Shown: positions 28,297 through 36,989 of the stretch, piece after piece
Position numbering within the stretch: the stretch's first letter is position 1
How the letters are laid out: every line of letters begins with the position of its first letter
Notes under the pieces: model-generated
Told to the model about the DNA's origin: nothing
Databases searched by the model: none
Seen by the model: only the letters and a program-made list of their open reading frames with translations
Position numbers and translations under genes: made by a program
Assembly (NCBI GenBank): GCA_903861715.1
Contig: CAIOVI010000030.1
Location: forward strand, 1 to 42,444
From: an uncultured bacterium
GTDB taxonomy: Bacteria > Patescibacteriota > Minisyncoccia > Moranbacterales > GWC2-37-73
DNA length: 42,444 nucleotides
Direction of reading: 5' to 3'

Positions 28297-29136
28297 AAGA
28301 AGCTTCACGGTGCTCCCATTGCTGAAAAAATCTTGTCCGCTCTGAAGGCGGATATTTTGGCTGGCGCTGAAAAGCCAGGTTTGGCGGTGGTTTTGATTGG
28401 GGAAAACAAAGCTTCGCAGATATATGTGGCTTTGAAGGAACGTAAGGCTAAAGAAATTGGGATGAATTTTTCTTTGCATAGTTTTGCTGAAAATTCTTCG
28501 AAAGCCGAAATTTTGGAATGTATCAAGCAACTTAATAAGGATAATAAGACAAGCGGCATCATTGTGCAGCTTCCTTTGCCGGTGGGATTTGATACAGACA
28601 AAATCATTGCCGCCATTGATCCGCAAAAAGATGCGGACGGTTTTCATCCGCAAAATGCCGAAAAATTTTTGCAAGGCAAAAATGAAATTCAGCCAGTTTT
28701 TCCAAGTGCGATTGTGCATTTACTCCAGAGTGCTGGTCAGGATTTGCAAAACAAAAAAGCGGTGGTGCTTGGAAATTCGACTGAGTTTGGAAGAATTATG
28801 CAGGTGGCGCTTGAGCGGGAAGGCCTTGTTTGTGAGTTTGTCTTGGCAAGTGAGCTTTCTTCGAAGCTCGGGAAAATCAAAGAGACAGACGTGCTGGTGA
28901 GCGCTGTGGGCTCGCCAGAGCTGCTGAAGGGTCAAATGCTCAAAGACGGCGCCATCGTTATTGACGGCGGGATTGAAAAGGTGGGCGAGCGGGTTTTCGG
29001 CGACGTCGATTTTGGCTCAACCAAGGATTTAAACGGTTTTATCACTCCAGTTCCTGGCGGAGTCGGACCCGTGACGATTGCGTGTCTGCTGGAAAATACC
29101 TGGCTGGCTTTTAGGGCTCAAAAAAGGGGAAAATAG
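28294..29136 (+). CDS. folD: Bifunctional methylenetetrahydrofolate dehydrogenase/cyclohydrolase
   Basis: LIGENKASQIYVALKERKAKEIGM, GIIVQLPLPVGFD, KDADGFHP, FITPVPGGVGPVTIACLLENT. Confidence 0.95.
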   Translation: MKKLHGAPIAEKILSALKADILAGAEKPGLAVVLIGENKASQIYVALKERKAKEIGMNFSLHSFAENSSKAEILECIKQLNKDNKTSGIIVQLPLPVGFDTDKIIAAIDPQKDADGFHPQNAEKFLQGKNEIQPVFPSAIVHLLQSAGQDLQNKKAVVLGNSTEFGRIMQVALEREGLVCEFVLASELSSKLGKIKETDVLVSAVGSPELLKGQMLKDGAIVIDGGIEKVGERVFGDVDFGSTKDLNGFITPVPGGVGPVTIACLLENTWLAFRAQKRGK

Positions 29137-29168
29137 CCCTGCCTTTCTATTGCCAGAATGCCCAAATG

Positions 29169-29196
29169 CCACTAAAATGAAGATAGTGGTGTTTTT
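29169..29196 (+). terminator. Rho-independent terminator after folD
   Basis: CCACTA ... TAGTGG followed by TTTTT. Confidence 0.6.
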
Positions 29197-29239
29197 GTTG
29201 CCTAATTCTGAATAAATTAAATCATACTGTCAGTTGCAA

Positions 29240-29274
29240 GGAGGCTCAGCCTCCATTAGGGAGGCTGAGCCTCC
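29240..29274. repeat. 35-bp palindrome, copy 1 (intergenic)
   Basis: GGAGGCTCAGCCTCC-attag-GGAGGCTGAGCCTCC. Confidence 0.95.
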
Positions 29275-29331
29275 AACGATTAGCTAGTTAAATTAAGTTC
29301 AATGTAACAATGTAATAGTTTGGCAATTTGT

Positions 29332-32259
29332 ATGAGTTATAACCCAAAAGAAATTGAAAAGAAATGGCAGGAGCGCTGGGAAAGTGCCGGTCTATATAAA
29401 GACTACAGTCGAGCAAAGAAATTCTATGCGCTGGATATGTTTCCGTATCCTTCGGGCGCAGGCCTTCATGTGGGACATCCGAAGGGCTATATTGCCACGG
29501 ATGTGGTTAGTCGTTTCAAGATGCTGCAAGGATATAGCGTGCTGCACCCGATGGGCTGGGATGCTTTTGGGCTGCCGGCGGAAAACTATGCGATTAAAAA
29601 CAAAGTGCATCCAAGTGTGGCAACTGAGAAAAACATTGCAACTTTCAAAAAACAACTTGAAGCTTTTGGTTTCACTTATGATTGGGACAGAGAAATTGAC
29701 ACGACCGATCCGGCTTATTACAAATGGACCCAGTGGATTTTTTTGAAAATGTTTGAAAAAGGTTTGGCGTATGAATCCAATGAACCGGTCAATTGGTGTC
29801 CAAGTTGCAAAACCGTGCTTTCCAATGAAGATTTGGAAAATGGTCTTTGCGAACGTTGCGGCACTCAAGTGGTGCAGAAAAGATTGCGCCAATGGGTTTT
29901 GAGAATGACCGACTACGCCGAGCGCTTGTTGGCTGACTTGGATAGTCCAGAAATAAATTGGGAGGAATCAATCAAGGAGCAACAGAGAAATTGGATTGGG
30001 CGCAGTGAAGGAACTCAATTTAAAATGTCTGTAGCGACAAATGGAGGCTCAACCTCCATTATGGAGGTTGAGCCTCCAACGCTGGCTGAGGGAAATTATA
30101 TTGAGTTTTACACAACTCGGCTTGATACGGTTTTCGGTATGACTTACGCCGTAGTGGCGCCAGAACATCCTATTCTGGAAAAACTCAAATCACAAATCAC
30201 AAATTACAAAGAGGTTGAAGATTATCTTATTGCTTCACAAAATAAAACAATTTTGGAACGCACGGAATTGCAAAAAGAAAAAACGGGCGTGAAATTGGAA
30301 GGCATTGAAGTTGTGAATCCTTTTAATAATGAAGCTGTGCCGCTTTTTGTGGCGGATTATGTTTTGGGCGGCTATGGAACTGGCGCCGTGATGGCCGTGC
30401 CGGCGCACGACGAAAGAGATTTTGAATTTGCCAAGAAATATGATTTGCCGATTGTTCAATCGATAGCACCACTTCTGCTTGAAACTCAGGGAAATGCTGC
30501 GGTTCGAGAAGGTCTTGATTTTGATAGAAGAAAAACCGTCGTTGTGATTGTTAAGCATTGGTTTGAAAATAAATATTTCTGTCTTGATTGGCAAAAATTT
30601 GGTTGGAAATCTTTTGTTATTGGTGGCGTTGAAGATGGTGAGATGAATGAAGATGCCGCTATTCGTGAAGTCAAAGAAGAAACTGGATATCAAGATATTA
30701 AAAGTATCACTAAGATTGGAGGCAATGTGCATAATTGTTTTTTTGCTGCTCACAAGGGACTTAACAGATACGCAGACACAGAGTGTTATTTAGTTGAATT
30801 GGGAAGTGATCAATTCATTGAGCCTGACTTTGAAGAAGTGAAAAATCATATCGGAGTTTGGATTGAGGAAGAAAAACTGGGAGATTATTTAAGCATAGAT
30901 CTCCATAAAAAATATCATAGCATTTTTAGTGGTGGAGAATCTGCCTATGTGGAAGATGGAGTGTTGGTTAATTCTGGTGTATATACTGATTTAAAATCGG
31001 CTGAGGCGCGTGAAAAAATGACAGTATGGTTGGAGGAAAATAGACTCGGCCAGAAAAAAGTTAATTTCAAAATGCGGGATTGGATTTTTTCGAGGCAGCG
31101 CTATTGGGGCGAGCCGATTCCGATTGTGCACTGCGAAAAATGCGGAGCGGTCGGAGTGCCGGAAGAGCAATTGCCAGTGCGGCTTCCAGAGGTTGAAAAC
31201 TATGAGCCGACTGGCACGGGCGAATCTCCTTTGGCGACAATTGCTGATTGGGTCAATACCACTTGTCCAAAATGCGGTGGGCCTGCCAAAAGAGAAACCA
31301 ACACCATGCCCCAATGGGCTGGATCATCATGGTATTATTTGCGCTACATTGATCCGAAAAATGACGAACGACTTATTGATCAGCAATTGGAAAAAGACTG
31401 GATGCCAGTTGATCTCTATGTTGGTGGAGCAGAACACGCCACAAGGCATTTGCTATACGCGCGTTTTTGGCACAAATTTTTGTTTGATCTTGGTGTGGTG
31501 ACGACCAGTGAACCTTTCAAGAAATTGATGCACGTGGGACTTATCTTGGCGCAGGATGGACGCAAAATGAGCAAGCGTTGGAACAACGTGATCAATCCTG
31601 ATGAAGTGATTGAGCAATTTGGGGCTGATTCCATGCGGCTTTATGAAATGTTCATGGGACCATTTTCGCAGAGCATTGCTTGGAGCACCAATGGAGTGGT
31701 TGGCACAAGAAAGTTTTTGGAAAAAGTTTGGAAACTACAAACAAAAGTCAACAATCAATATTCAACAGACAATAAAAAAATCCAGACCTTGTTACATAAG
31801 ACAATTAAGAAAGTGACGGGGGATATTGAAAATTTCAGATTTAACACAGCGATTTCGCAATTGATGATTTTGGTTAATGCTTTTGAGAAAGAGTATGCGA
31901 AAAGCGCAACTACGAAAGCGCACATGCGAAAAGAGGATTATGAGAAATTGCTTTTAATTCTCTCGCCTTTCGCGCCGCACATCGCTGAAGAACTTTGGCA
32001 GCAGCTTGGGCATGAGCAATCAATCTTTTTGGAAAAGTGGCCAGTGGCTGAAAATCAATATCTGAAGGATGAAGAAATTGAAATGGTGGTGCAGGTCAAC
32101 GGAAAAGTTCGCGAGCGTTTGATTGTTGCGATTGATGTGACGGAGGATGAAGTCAAAGAAACCGCTTTGGAAAGTGAGAAGGTCAAGGTTTTTACGGAGG
32201 GAAAAGAAATCAAAAAAGTGATTTTTGTGCCAGAGAAATTAATAAATATAGTTATTTAA
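29332..32259 (+). CDS. leuS: Leucyl-tRNA synthetase with a Nudix domain inserted in the CP1 editing domain
   Basis: FPYPSGAGLHVGHPKGY, TTRLDTVFG, VPAHDERDFEFA, FSRQRYWGEPIPI, GRKMSKRWNNVINP; Nudix box GGVEDGEMNEDAAIREVKEETGY. Confidence 0.95.
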   Translation: MSYNPKEIEKKWQERWESAGLYKDYSRAKKFYALDMFPYPSGAGLHVGHPKGYIATDVVSRFKMLQGYSVLHPMGWDAFGLPAENYAIKNKVHPSVATEKNIATFKKQLEAFGFTYDWDREIDTTDPAYYKWTQWIFLKMFEKGLAYESNEPVNWCPSCKTVLSNEDLENGLCERCGTQVVQKRLRQWVLRMTDYAERLLADLDSPEINWEESIKEQQRNWIGRSEGTQFKMSVATNGGSTSIMEVEPPTLAEGNYIEFYTTRLDTVFGMTYAVVAPEHPILEKLKSQITNYKEVEDYLIASQNKTILERTELQKEKTGVKLEGIEVVNPFNNEAVPLFVADYVLGGYGTGAVMAVPAHDERDFEFAKKYDLPIVQSIAPLLLETQGNAAVREGLDFDRRKTVVVIVKHWFENKYFCLDWQKFGWKSFVIGGVEDGEMNEDAAIREVKEETGYQDIKSITKIGGNVHNCFFAAHKGLNRYADTECYLVELGSDQFIEPDFEEVKNHIGVWIEEEKLGDYLSIDLHKKYHSIFSGGESAYVEDGVLVNSGVYTDLKSAEAREKMTVWLEENRLGQKKVNFKMRDWIFSRQRYWGEPIPIVHCEKCGAVGVPEEQLPVRLPEVENYEPTGTGESPLATIADWVNTTCPKCGGPAKRETNTMPQWAGSSWYYLRYIDPKNDERLIDQQLEKDWMPVDLYVGGAEHATRHLLYARFWHKFLFDLGVVTTSEPFKKLMHVGLILAQDGRKMSKRWNNVINPDEVIEQFGADSMRLYEMFMGPFSQSIAWSTNGVVGTRKFLEKVWKLQTKVNNQYSTDNKKIQTLLHKTIKKVTGDIENFRFNTAISQLMILVNAFEKEYAKSATTKAHMRKEDYEKLLLILSPFAPHIAEELWQQLGHEQSIFLEKWPVAENQYLKDEEIEMVVQVNGKVRERLIVAIDVTEDEVKETALESEKVKVFTEGKEIKKVIFVPEKLINIVI
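30043..30077. repeat. 35-bp palindrome, copy 2 (in frame in leuS)
   Basis: GGAGGCTCAACCTCC-attat-GGAGGTTGAGCCTCC; encodes GGSTSIMEVEPP. Confidence 0.95.
30466..30945 (+). other. Nudix hydrolase domain insertion in LeuRS
   Basis: Segment between LPIVQSI and AYVEDGVLVNSG; the box GX5EX7REVXEEXG is at 30622-30690. Confidence 0.9.
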
Positions 32260-32369
32260 CTAAACAGATTGGCACGGATTAAGGACAGATTTGCACAGAT
32301 CACGGATTGAACTTTGAAATTCGTGATTAGTGAGGATTTGTAAATAATTTGTGAAAATTGGTATAAAAT

Positions 32370-33053
32370 ATGCAAGCAGTTATTTTGGCAGCTGGAAAAG
32401 GAACACGAATGCAACCACTAACCTATGATATTCCCAAGGCTATGCTAGTAGTGAAAGGGAAGCCTATTTTGGAATACACAATTGATTTTTTGCCCAAAGA
32501 GATCGATGAGGTGATAATAGTTGTAAACCATTTGGGTGAACAGATTCGCGAATATTTTGGCGAGTGTTTTAATGGAAGAAAAATAAAATATATTATGCAG
32601 GAAAAGTTAAACGGAACTGGCGGGGCATTGCAAGCTTGCAAGGATCAACTATCTGGCAAGTTCATGGTTGTGATGGGCGATGATCTTTATTACAAAAATG
32701 ACTTGGAAAAAATATTGTCTCATGACTTAGCTATTTTAGCTTATGAGGTCGAAGATTCTACTAAGTTTGGCGTTTTGAAAACTGATATACAAGGACGTTT
32801 GACTGAAATAATTGAAAAACCAAAAGTGAAGGAACGAGCCTTGATAAGCACGAACGCTTTTGTTTTAAATGATAAATTTTTTGATTACGAATTGGTTCAA
32901 ATAAGTGAAACCGAATTCGGTCTTCCACAGACGCTAGCAAGGATGGCTAAAGATCATCCAGTGGATATCTTAAAGGCCACGCAATGGTTGCCAGTTGGTT
33001 ATCCTGAAGATATTGAGAAAGCGGAAAAGGTCATTGATAAATTTACTGACTAA
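32370..33053 (+). CDS. Sugar-phosphate nucleotidyltransferase
   Basis: MQAVILAAGKGTRMQPLTYDIPKAMLVVKGKPILEY. Confidence 0.92.
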   Translation: MQAVILAAGKGTRMQPLTYDIPKAMLVVKGKPILEYTIDFLPKEIDEVIIVVNHLGEQIREYFGECFNGRKIKYIMQEKLNGTGGALQACKDQLSGKFMVVMGDDLYYKNDLEKILSHDLAILAYEVEDSTKFGVLKTDIQGRLTEIIEKPKVKERALISTNAFVLNDKFFDYELVQISETEFGLPQTLARMAKDHPVDILKATQWLPVGYPEDIEKAEKVIDKFTD

Positions 33054-33056
33054 TAT

Positions 33057-34085
33057 ATGCAAAGAAAAAAAATTGTGACAATTGGGGGTGGAAATGGGAG
33101 TTTCACTTTGCTCAATGGCCTGAAAAAATATTCCGTGGATTTGACGGCTATTGTTTCCATGACTGATAATGGTGGCTCAACTGGAGTTTTGCGCGATGAA
33201 TTGGGGGTGTTGCCGCCAGGAGATGTGCGGCAATGTTTGGTGGCGCTGAGTGATTCTTCGCAAATGCTGCGAGAGCTCATGAATTATCGTTTTGAAGAAG
33301 GGGGCCTGAAAGGTCACAGTTTTGGTAATCTTTTTCTTTCAGCGTTGGAAAAAATAAATGGAAGTTTTGCCAAGGGCGTTGAGGAAGCAGTGCATATTTT
33401 GAATGTGAAGGGTGAGGTAGTGCCGGTGCTTGATCGGGATACAAATATTTTATTCGAACTTAAAAATGGTGAAAAAATAGCAGGCGTTTTCGATGTGGAT
33501 CATAGCTTTGATTTGACCAAAGTTGGCCTCAAAAAAGCCTCCCTTTTTCCAAAAGCAAAGGCCAGCCAGAAAGCAATCGAAAAAATCTTGGAAGCTGATT
33601 TGATTGTGATTGGCCCAGGGCATCACTATTGCAGTATCGTTCCTAACTTATTGGCAACTGGTATTCCTGAGGCAATTAGGCAGTCAAAAGCCGTGGTGGT
33701 CTATAATTGTAATTTAGTCAATAAGCAAGGACATAATGATGGTTTTTCTTTGGATGATTATGTGACTGATATTAATAAATATCTTGGAGGTGAGCGGATT
33801 GATTTTGTGACTTTCAACAGTCAAAAGCCAGCTGCCTATTTGATTAAAAAGTATGCAAATCAAAAAGAATTGTTGGTGAATTTTTCGAAGGAGGAAAAAG
33901 CTGACAGAAATTATAAAATCGTGAGAGCGGATTTGCTTAGCGGTGAAAAACCGAGTTATAGTAAAGCTGATGTGCATGCCAGTCGCCGAGCTTTCATCCG
34001 TCATGATAGCGATAAATTGGCAAAAGTTTTGATGATGATTTTAGAAATGGGTGACCGCGAAAATATTATTAAAGAGATCATCTAA
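33057..34085 (+). CDS. yvcK: YvcK/CofD-like (gluconeogenesis factor) protein
   Basis: IVTIGGGNGSFTLLNGLKKYSVDLTAIVSMTDNGGSTGVLRDELGVLPPGDVRQCLVALS. Confidence 0.92.
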   Translation: MQRKKIVTIGGGNGSFTLLNGLKKYSVDLTAIVSMTDNGGSTGVLRDELGVLPPGDVRQCLVALSDSSQMLRELMNYRFEEGGLKGHSFGNLFLSALEKINGSFAKGVEEAVHILNVKGEVVPVLDRDTNILFELKNGEKIAGVFDVDHSFDLTKVGLKKASLFPKAKASQKAIEKILEADLIVIGPGHHYCSIVPNLLATGIPEAIRQSKAVVVYNCNLVNKQGHNDGFSLDDYVTDINKYLGGERIDFVTFNSQKPAAYLIKKYANQKELLVNFSKEEKADRNYKIVRADLLSGEKPSYSKADVHASRRAFIRHDSDKLAKVLMMILEMGDRENIIKEII

Positions 34086-34258
34086 TCATATAATCATATA
34101 AACATCTAAACATTTAATCATCTAAACATTTAATCATCTAATCATATAATCATATAAACATCTAAACATTTAATCATCTAATCATCTAAACATTTAAACA
34201 TATAAACATATAATCATTTAAACATCTAAACATCTAAACATCTAAACATTAAATCATT
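34083..34258. repeat. 22 tandem degenerate octamers TAAWCATH
   Basis: 22 consecutive 8-bp units with no indels (last unit AAATCATT), then reverse-oriented ATGCTTGT/ATGCTTAC/ATGATTAT units up to ATG 34291. Confidence 0.95.
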
Positions 34259-34290
34259 TTGATTACATGCTTGTATGCTTACATGATTAT

Positions 34291-35766
34291 ATGAAAATAA
34301 GGATGTCTGAATCAAAACAAAATCAAACAAATCAAAATGATTCTCAGGTGAAGTTGCTTTCGCTGTCGGAATTTCGACGTGAGTTGGGAATTCCACTCAT
34401 TTTGGCAAAAAAATTGATTGTTTGGGGTGAGATCCAGTCGGTGCGAGCCTTGGATGGAACGCTGCGAATTGCGGCGCCAGAAATTGCGGTGGCCAAAAAA
34501 CTCATTGGCACGCCAATTGGCAAGGTGAGACTTTTTGTCAAAGCGCTTGGGCCAGGGCTTATCACTGGCGCTTCAGACGATGATCCTTCTGGCATTGGAA
34601 CCTATTCAGCCGTGGGCGCAACTTTTGGGCTCTCAATTTTGTGGATGGCAGTGTGGCTGTTGCCAATTGTGACTGCCATTCAAGAAGCTTGTGCTCGCAT
34701 TGGAGTGGTGACAAACAAGGGTTTGGCTGAAGTTATCAAGCAGCATTACAGTCGAAAAATTTTGCTCGGAGCCATCACGCTACTGATCATCGCCAACGTG
34801 GTGAACATCGGAGCCGATCTTGGCGCGATGGCCGCCGCTATTGGCATGTTTAGCAACATCAATTCCTATCTTATTATTATCTTGCTAACAGTCGGGATAA
34901 CTTTGTTGGAGATTTTCGTGCAGTATCATTTTTATGTGAAATTTTTGAAGTTTTTGGCTGTTTCGGTTTTGGCTTATGTGATCACTGGTTTTTTGGTTCA
35001 TCCTGATTGGCTGGATGTTTTCAAGCATTCTTTCATTCCAAGCATAAGGTTTAGCAATGACTATTTATTTGCTATGGTGGCAGTTTTTGGCACCACTATC
35101 ACGCCTTATCTTTTTTTCTGGCAAGCTTCGGAAGAAGTTGAAGAAGGCAAGTTGCTTGACTACAAATATAAAACAAAAAAAAGACTGATTGATCGGATGG
35201 CGCACATGCGAACAGACGTCTACACGGGGATGCTTTTGGCAAACGTGGTTTTTTATTTTATTGTTTTGACAACGGCGCAAGTGCTTTTTGCGCATGGTAT
35301 CACCAGCATCAACACCGCGGCTGACGCTGCCAAAGCCTTGGCGCCTTTGGCCGGCAAAAATGCCGCCGCCCTGTTTGCTTTTGGCATCATCGGCACAGGA
35401 CTACTGGCTATTCCAGTTTTGGCTGGCAGTGGAGCTTATGCGCTTTCGGAGGTGCTTAGTTGGAATGAGGGATTGGAATTCAAATTTTTGCAAGCCAAGG
35501 GATTTTATTTGATTATTATTCTCTCCATTGTCTTTGGCGCTTTGTTTAATTTTTTCCAGATCAATCCCATTATGGCGCTCTATTACGCGGCTTTTCTAAA
35601 TGGGATTATTGCTATTCCGCTTTTATATTTGATCATGAAAATTGGGAATAGACGGGATATTATGGGGGATGAATGTCATCCCGGTTGGGTGAAATTTTTC
35701 GGTTGGTTTGCGGTCGTGGCCATGACTATTGCGATTGTGGTTATGATTGTGATGAGTTTCGTTTAG
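34291..35766 (+). CDS. NRAMP-related divalent metal transporter (start probably ATG 34291 or 34303)
   Basis: VKALGPGLITGASDDDPSGIGTYSAVGATFGLSILW, multiple TM helices, TTITPYLFFWQASEEVEEG. Confidence 0.9.
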   Translation: MKIRMSESKQNQTNQNDSQVKLLSLSEFRRELGIPLILAKKLIVWGEIQSVRALDGTLRIAAPEIAVAKKLIGTPIGKVRLFVKALGPGLITGASDDDPSGIGTYSAVGATFGLSILWMAVWLLPIVTAIQEACARIGVVTNKGLAEVIKQHYSRKILLGAITLLIIANVVNIGADLGAMAAAIGMFSNINSYLIIILLTVGITLLEIFVQYHFYVKFLKFLAVSVLAYVITGFLVHPDWLDVFKHSFIPSIRFSNDYLFAMVAVFGTTITPYLFFWQASEEVEEGKLLDYKYKTKKRLIDRMAHMRTDVYTGMLLANVVFYFIVLTTAQVLFAHGITSINTAADAAKALAPLAGKNAAALFAFGIIGTGLLAIPVLAGSGAYALSEVLSWNEGLEFKFLQAKGFYLIIILSIVFGALFNFFQINPIMALYYAAFLNGIIAIPLLYLIMKIGNRRDIMGDECHPGWVKFFGWFAVVAMTIAIVVMIVMSFV

Positions 35767-35950
35767 GAAGATTTTTTAACGTAAGAATAATTTTATTGAG
35801 AATTAATCAAAAATAAATTCCTCATTCTCTCAATTTGCATTCCCCTCCGCACATTGCGCAGTGCGTAGGCCAGCCTTGACTCAAGAGACATTTCGTCGAA
35901 TCGAGGCGAACAAAAGACGAGTGATGAGCGTTAAGAAATTGACACAGCAG

Positions 35951-36062
35951 TGTCATCCTGAACTTGTTTCAGGATCTCTAACACACCAGATTGACTGAAA
36001 TAAAGCGAGTAGATGCTGAAACACGACAGCCATGCGGCATCGCCATGGAGCTCAGTATGACA
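35951..36062. repeat. TGTCATCCTGAACTTGTTTCAGGATCT-type palindromic repeat (intergenic copy)
   Basis: ATCCTGAA/TTCAGGAT hairpin, ends TGTCAT...TATGACA; shares its first 27 nt with the rlmN insert. Confidence 0.85.
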
Positions 36063-36137
36063 AGAGAAAGAATATGGCAGTAATTAAGTTAAGCTAGTAT
36101 TAGACATTAGAAATTAGGCATTTTTGCTCTATGTTCC

Positions 36138-36689
36138 ATGACTACTATGGATAAATTTGAAATTAAAATTGTAAAATATTTCAATCAAATCGGTTCAAAA
36201 AAAATCGACAAGTTTTTGGGCGCAGTAAATGCGGTCAGCTTCTTGGCTTTTTTTTGGCTGGCGCTTACTGTGATTGCCATCACGTCACATCCGGCAATCA
36301 CCCGGAAATTTGGGGTGGCGGTGCTCATTGTTTGTGTGCTGCATTTTGGCATCACGGAAGCCATCATTAAGCATTTTTTGACTCGTTTTTTTCCCAAACG
36401 CCAAAGACCCTACCTTGCGTATCCAGAAGAAATAAGATCAGTTGGCAAAAAATTCAGCGATTCTTCTTTCCCGTCCAGCCACATGGCCACCACGGTGGCA
36501 ATGCTGGTAGTGATTGTCAGCTTTTATCCATCACTTTTCATTTTATCAATTCTGATGATTGCACTGATGGCTTTTTCTCGTTTGCATAATGGCATGCACT
36601 ATCCCAGTGATGTGCTGGTTGGAATTTTGTTGGGTTTCGGCTATGGTTGGGTGGCGATGGAGATTGTGAGGATGGTTTTTGTTAAGTGA
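36138..36689 (+). CDS. PAP2-family phosphatase
   Basis: KRQRPYLAY...SFPSSHMATTVAM...SRLHNGMHYPSDVLVG. Confidence 0.9.
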   Translation: MTTMDKFEIKIVKYFNQIGSKKIDKFLGAVNAVSFLAFFWLALTVIAITSHPAITRKFGVAVLIVCVLHFGITEAIIKHFLTRFFPKRQRPYLAYPEEIRSVGKKFSDSSFPSSHMATTVAMLVVIVSFYPSLFILSILMIALMAFSRLHNGMHYPSDVLVGILLGFGYGWVAMEIVRMVFVK

Positions 36690-36699
36690 ATTTAACTTT

Positions 36700-36735
36700 T
36701 GTGTCATCTGGCGTCGGTCGTGGAATTATGACACA
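36700..36735. repeat. Hairpin element copy B (TGTGTCA-22 nt-TGACACA)
   Basis: Same architecture and loop GTCGGTCGTGGAATTA as 6643-6680, with a compensated stem change. Confidence 0.65.
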
Positions 36736-36835
36736 TCGTTTTGTTTACTTTCCCATCTTCGCGATCCGCCCTGGGCGGAGTGAAAGATTAAAATCTTTTG
36801 CATGAAGACAAACTAATTAGAAATGACTAAGCGTT

Positions 36836-36870
36836 GGAGGCTCAACCTCCACAATGGAGGTTGAGCCTCC
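36836..36870. repeat. 35-bp palindrome, copy 3 (intergenic)
   Basis: GGAGGCTCAACCTCC-acaat-GGAGGTTGAGCCTCC. Confidence 0.95.
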
Positions 36871-36989
36871 TTGCAACGGGCAGTGATTTGATTCCGAGCA
36901 TTACCCTAGATTGCCACGCATGATCACATGTTTGCAATGACAATTATTTTTTGTAATTCATTGTTTGTTTAAAATAAAACCAACTTTTT

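Noticed and set aside
34083-34258. CRISPR array
   Set aside because: 8-bp direct units without spacers and no cas genes; a tandem repeat, not CRISPR.
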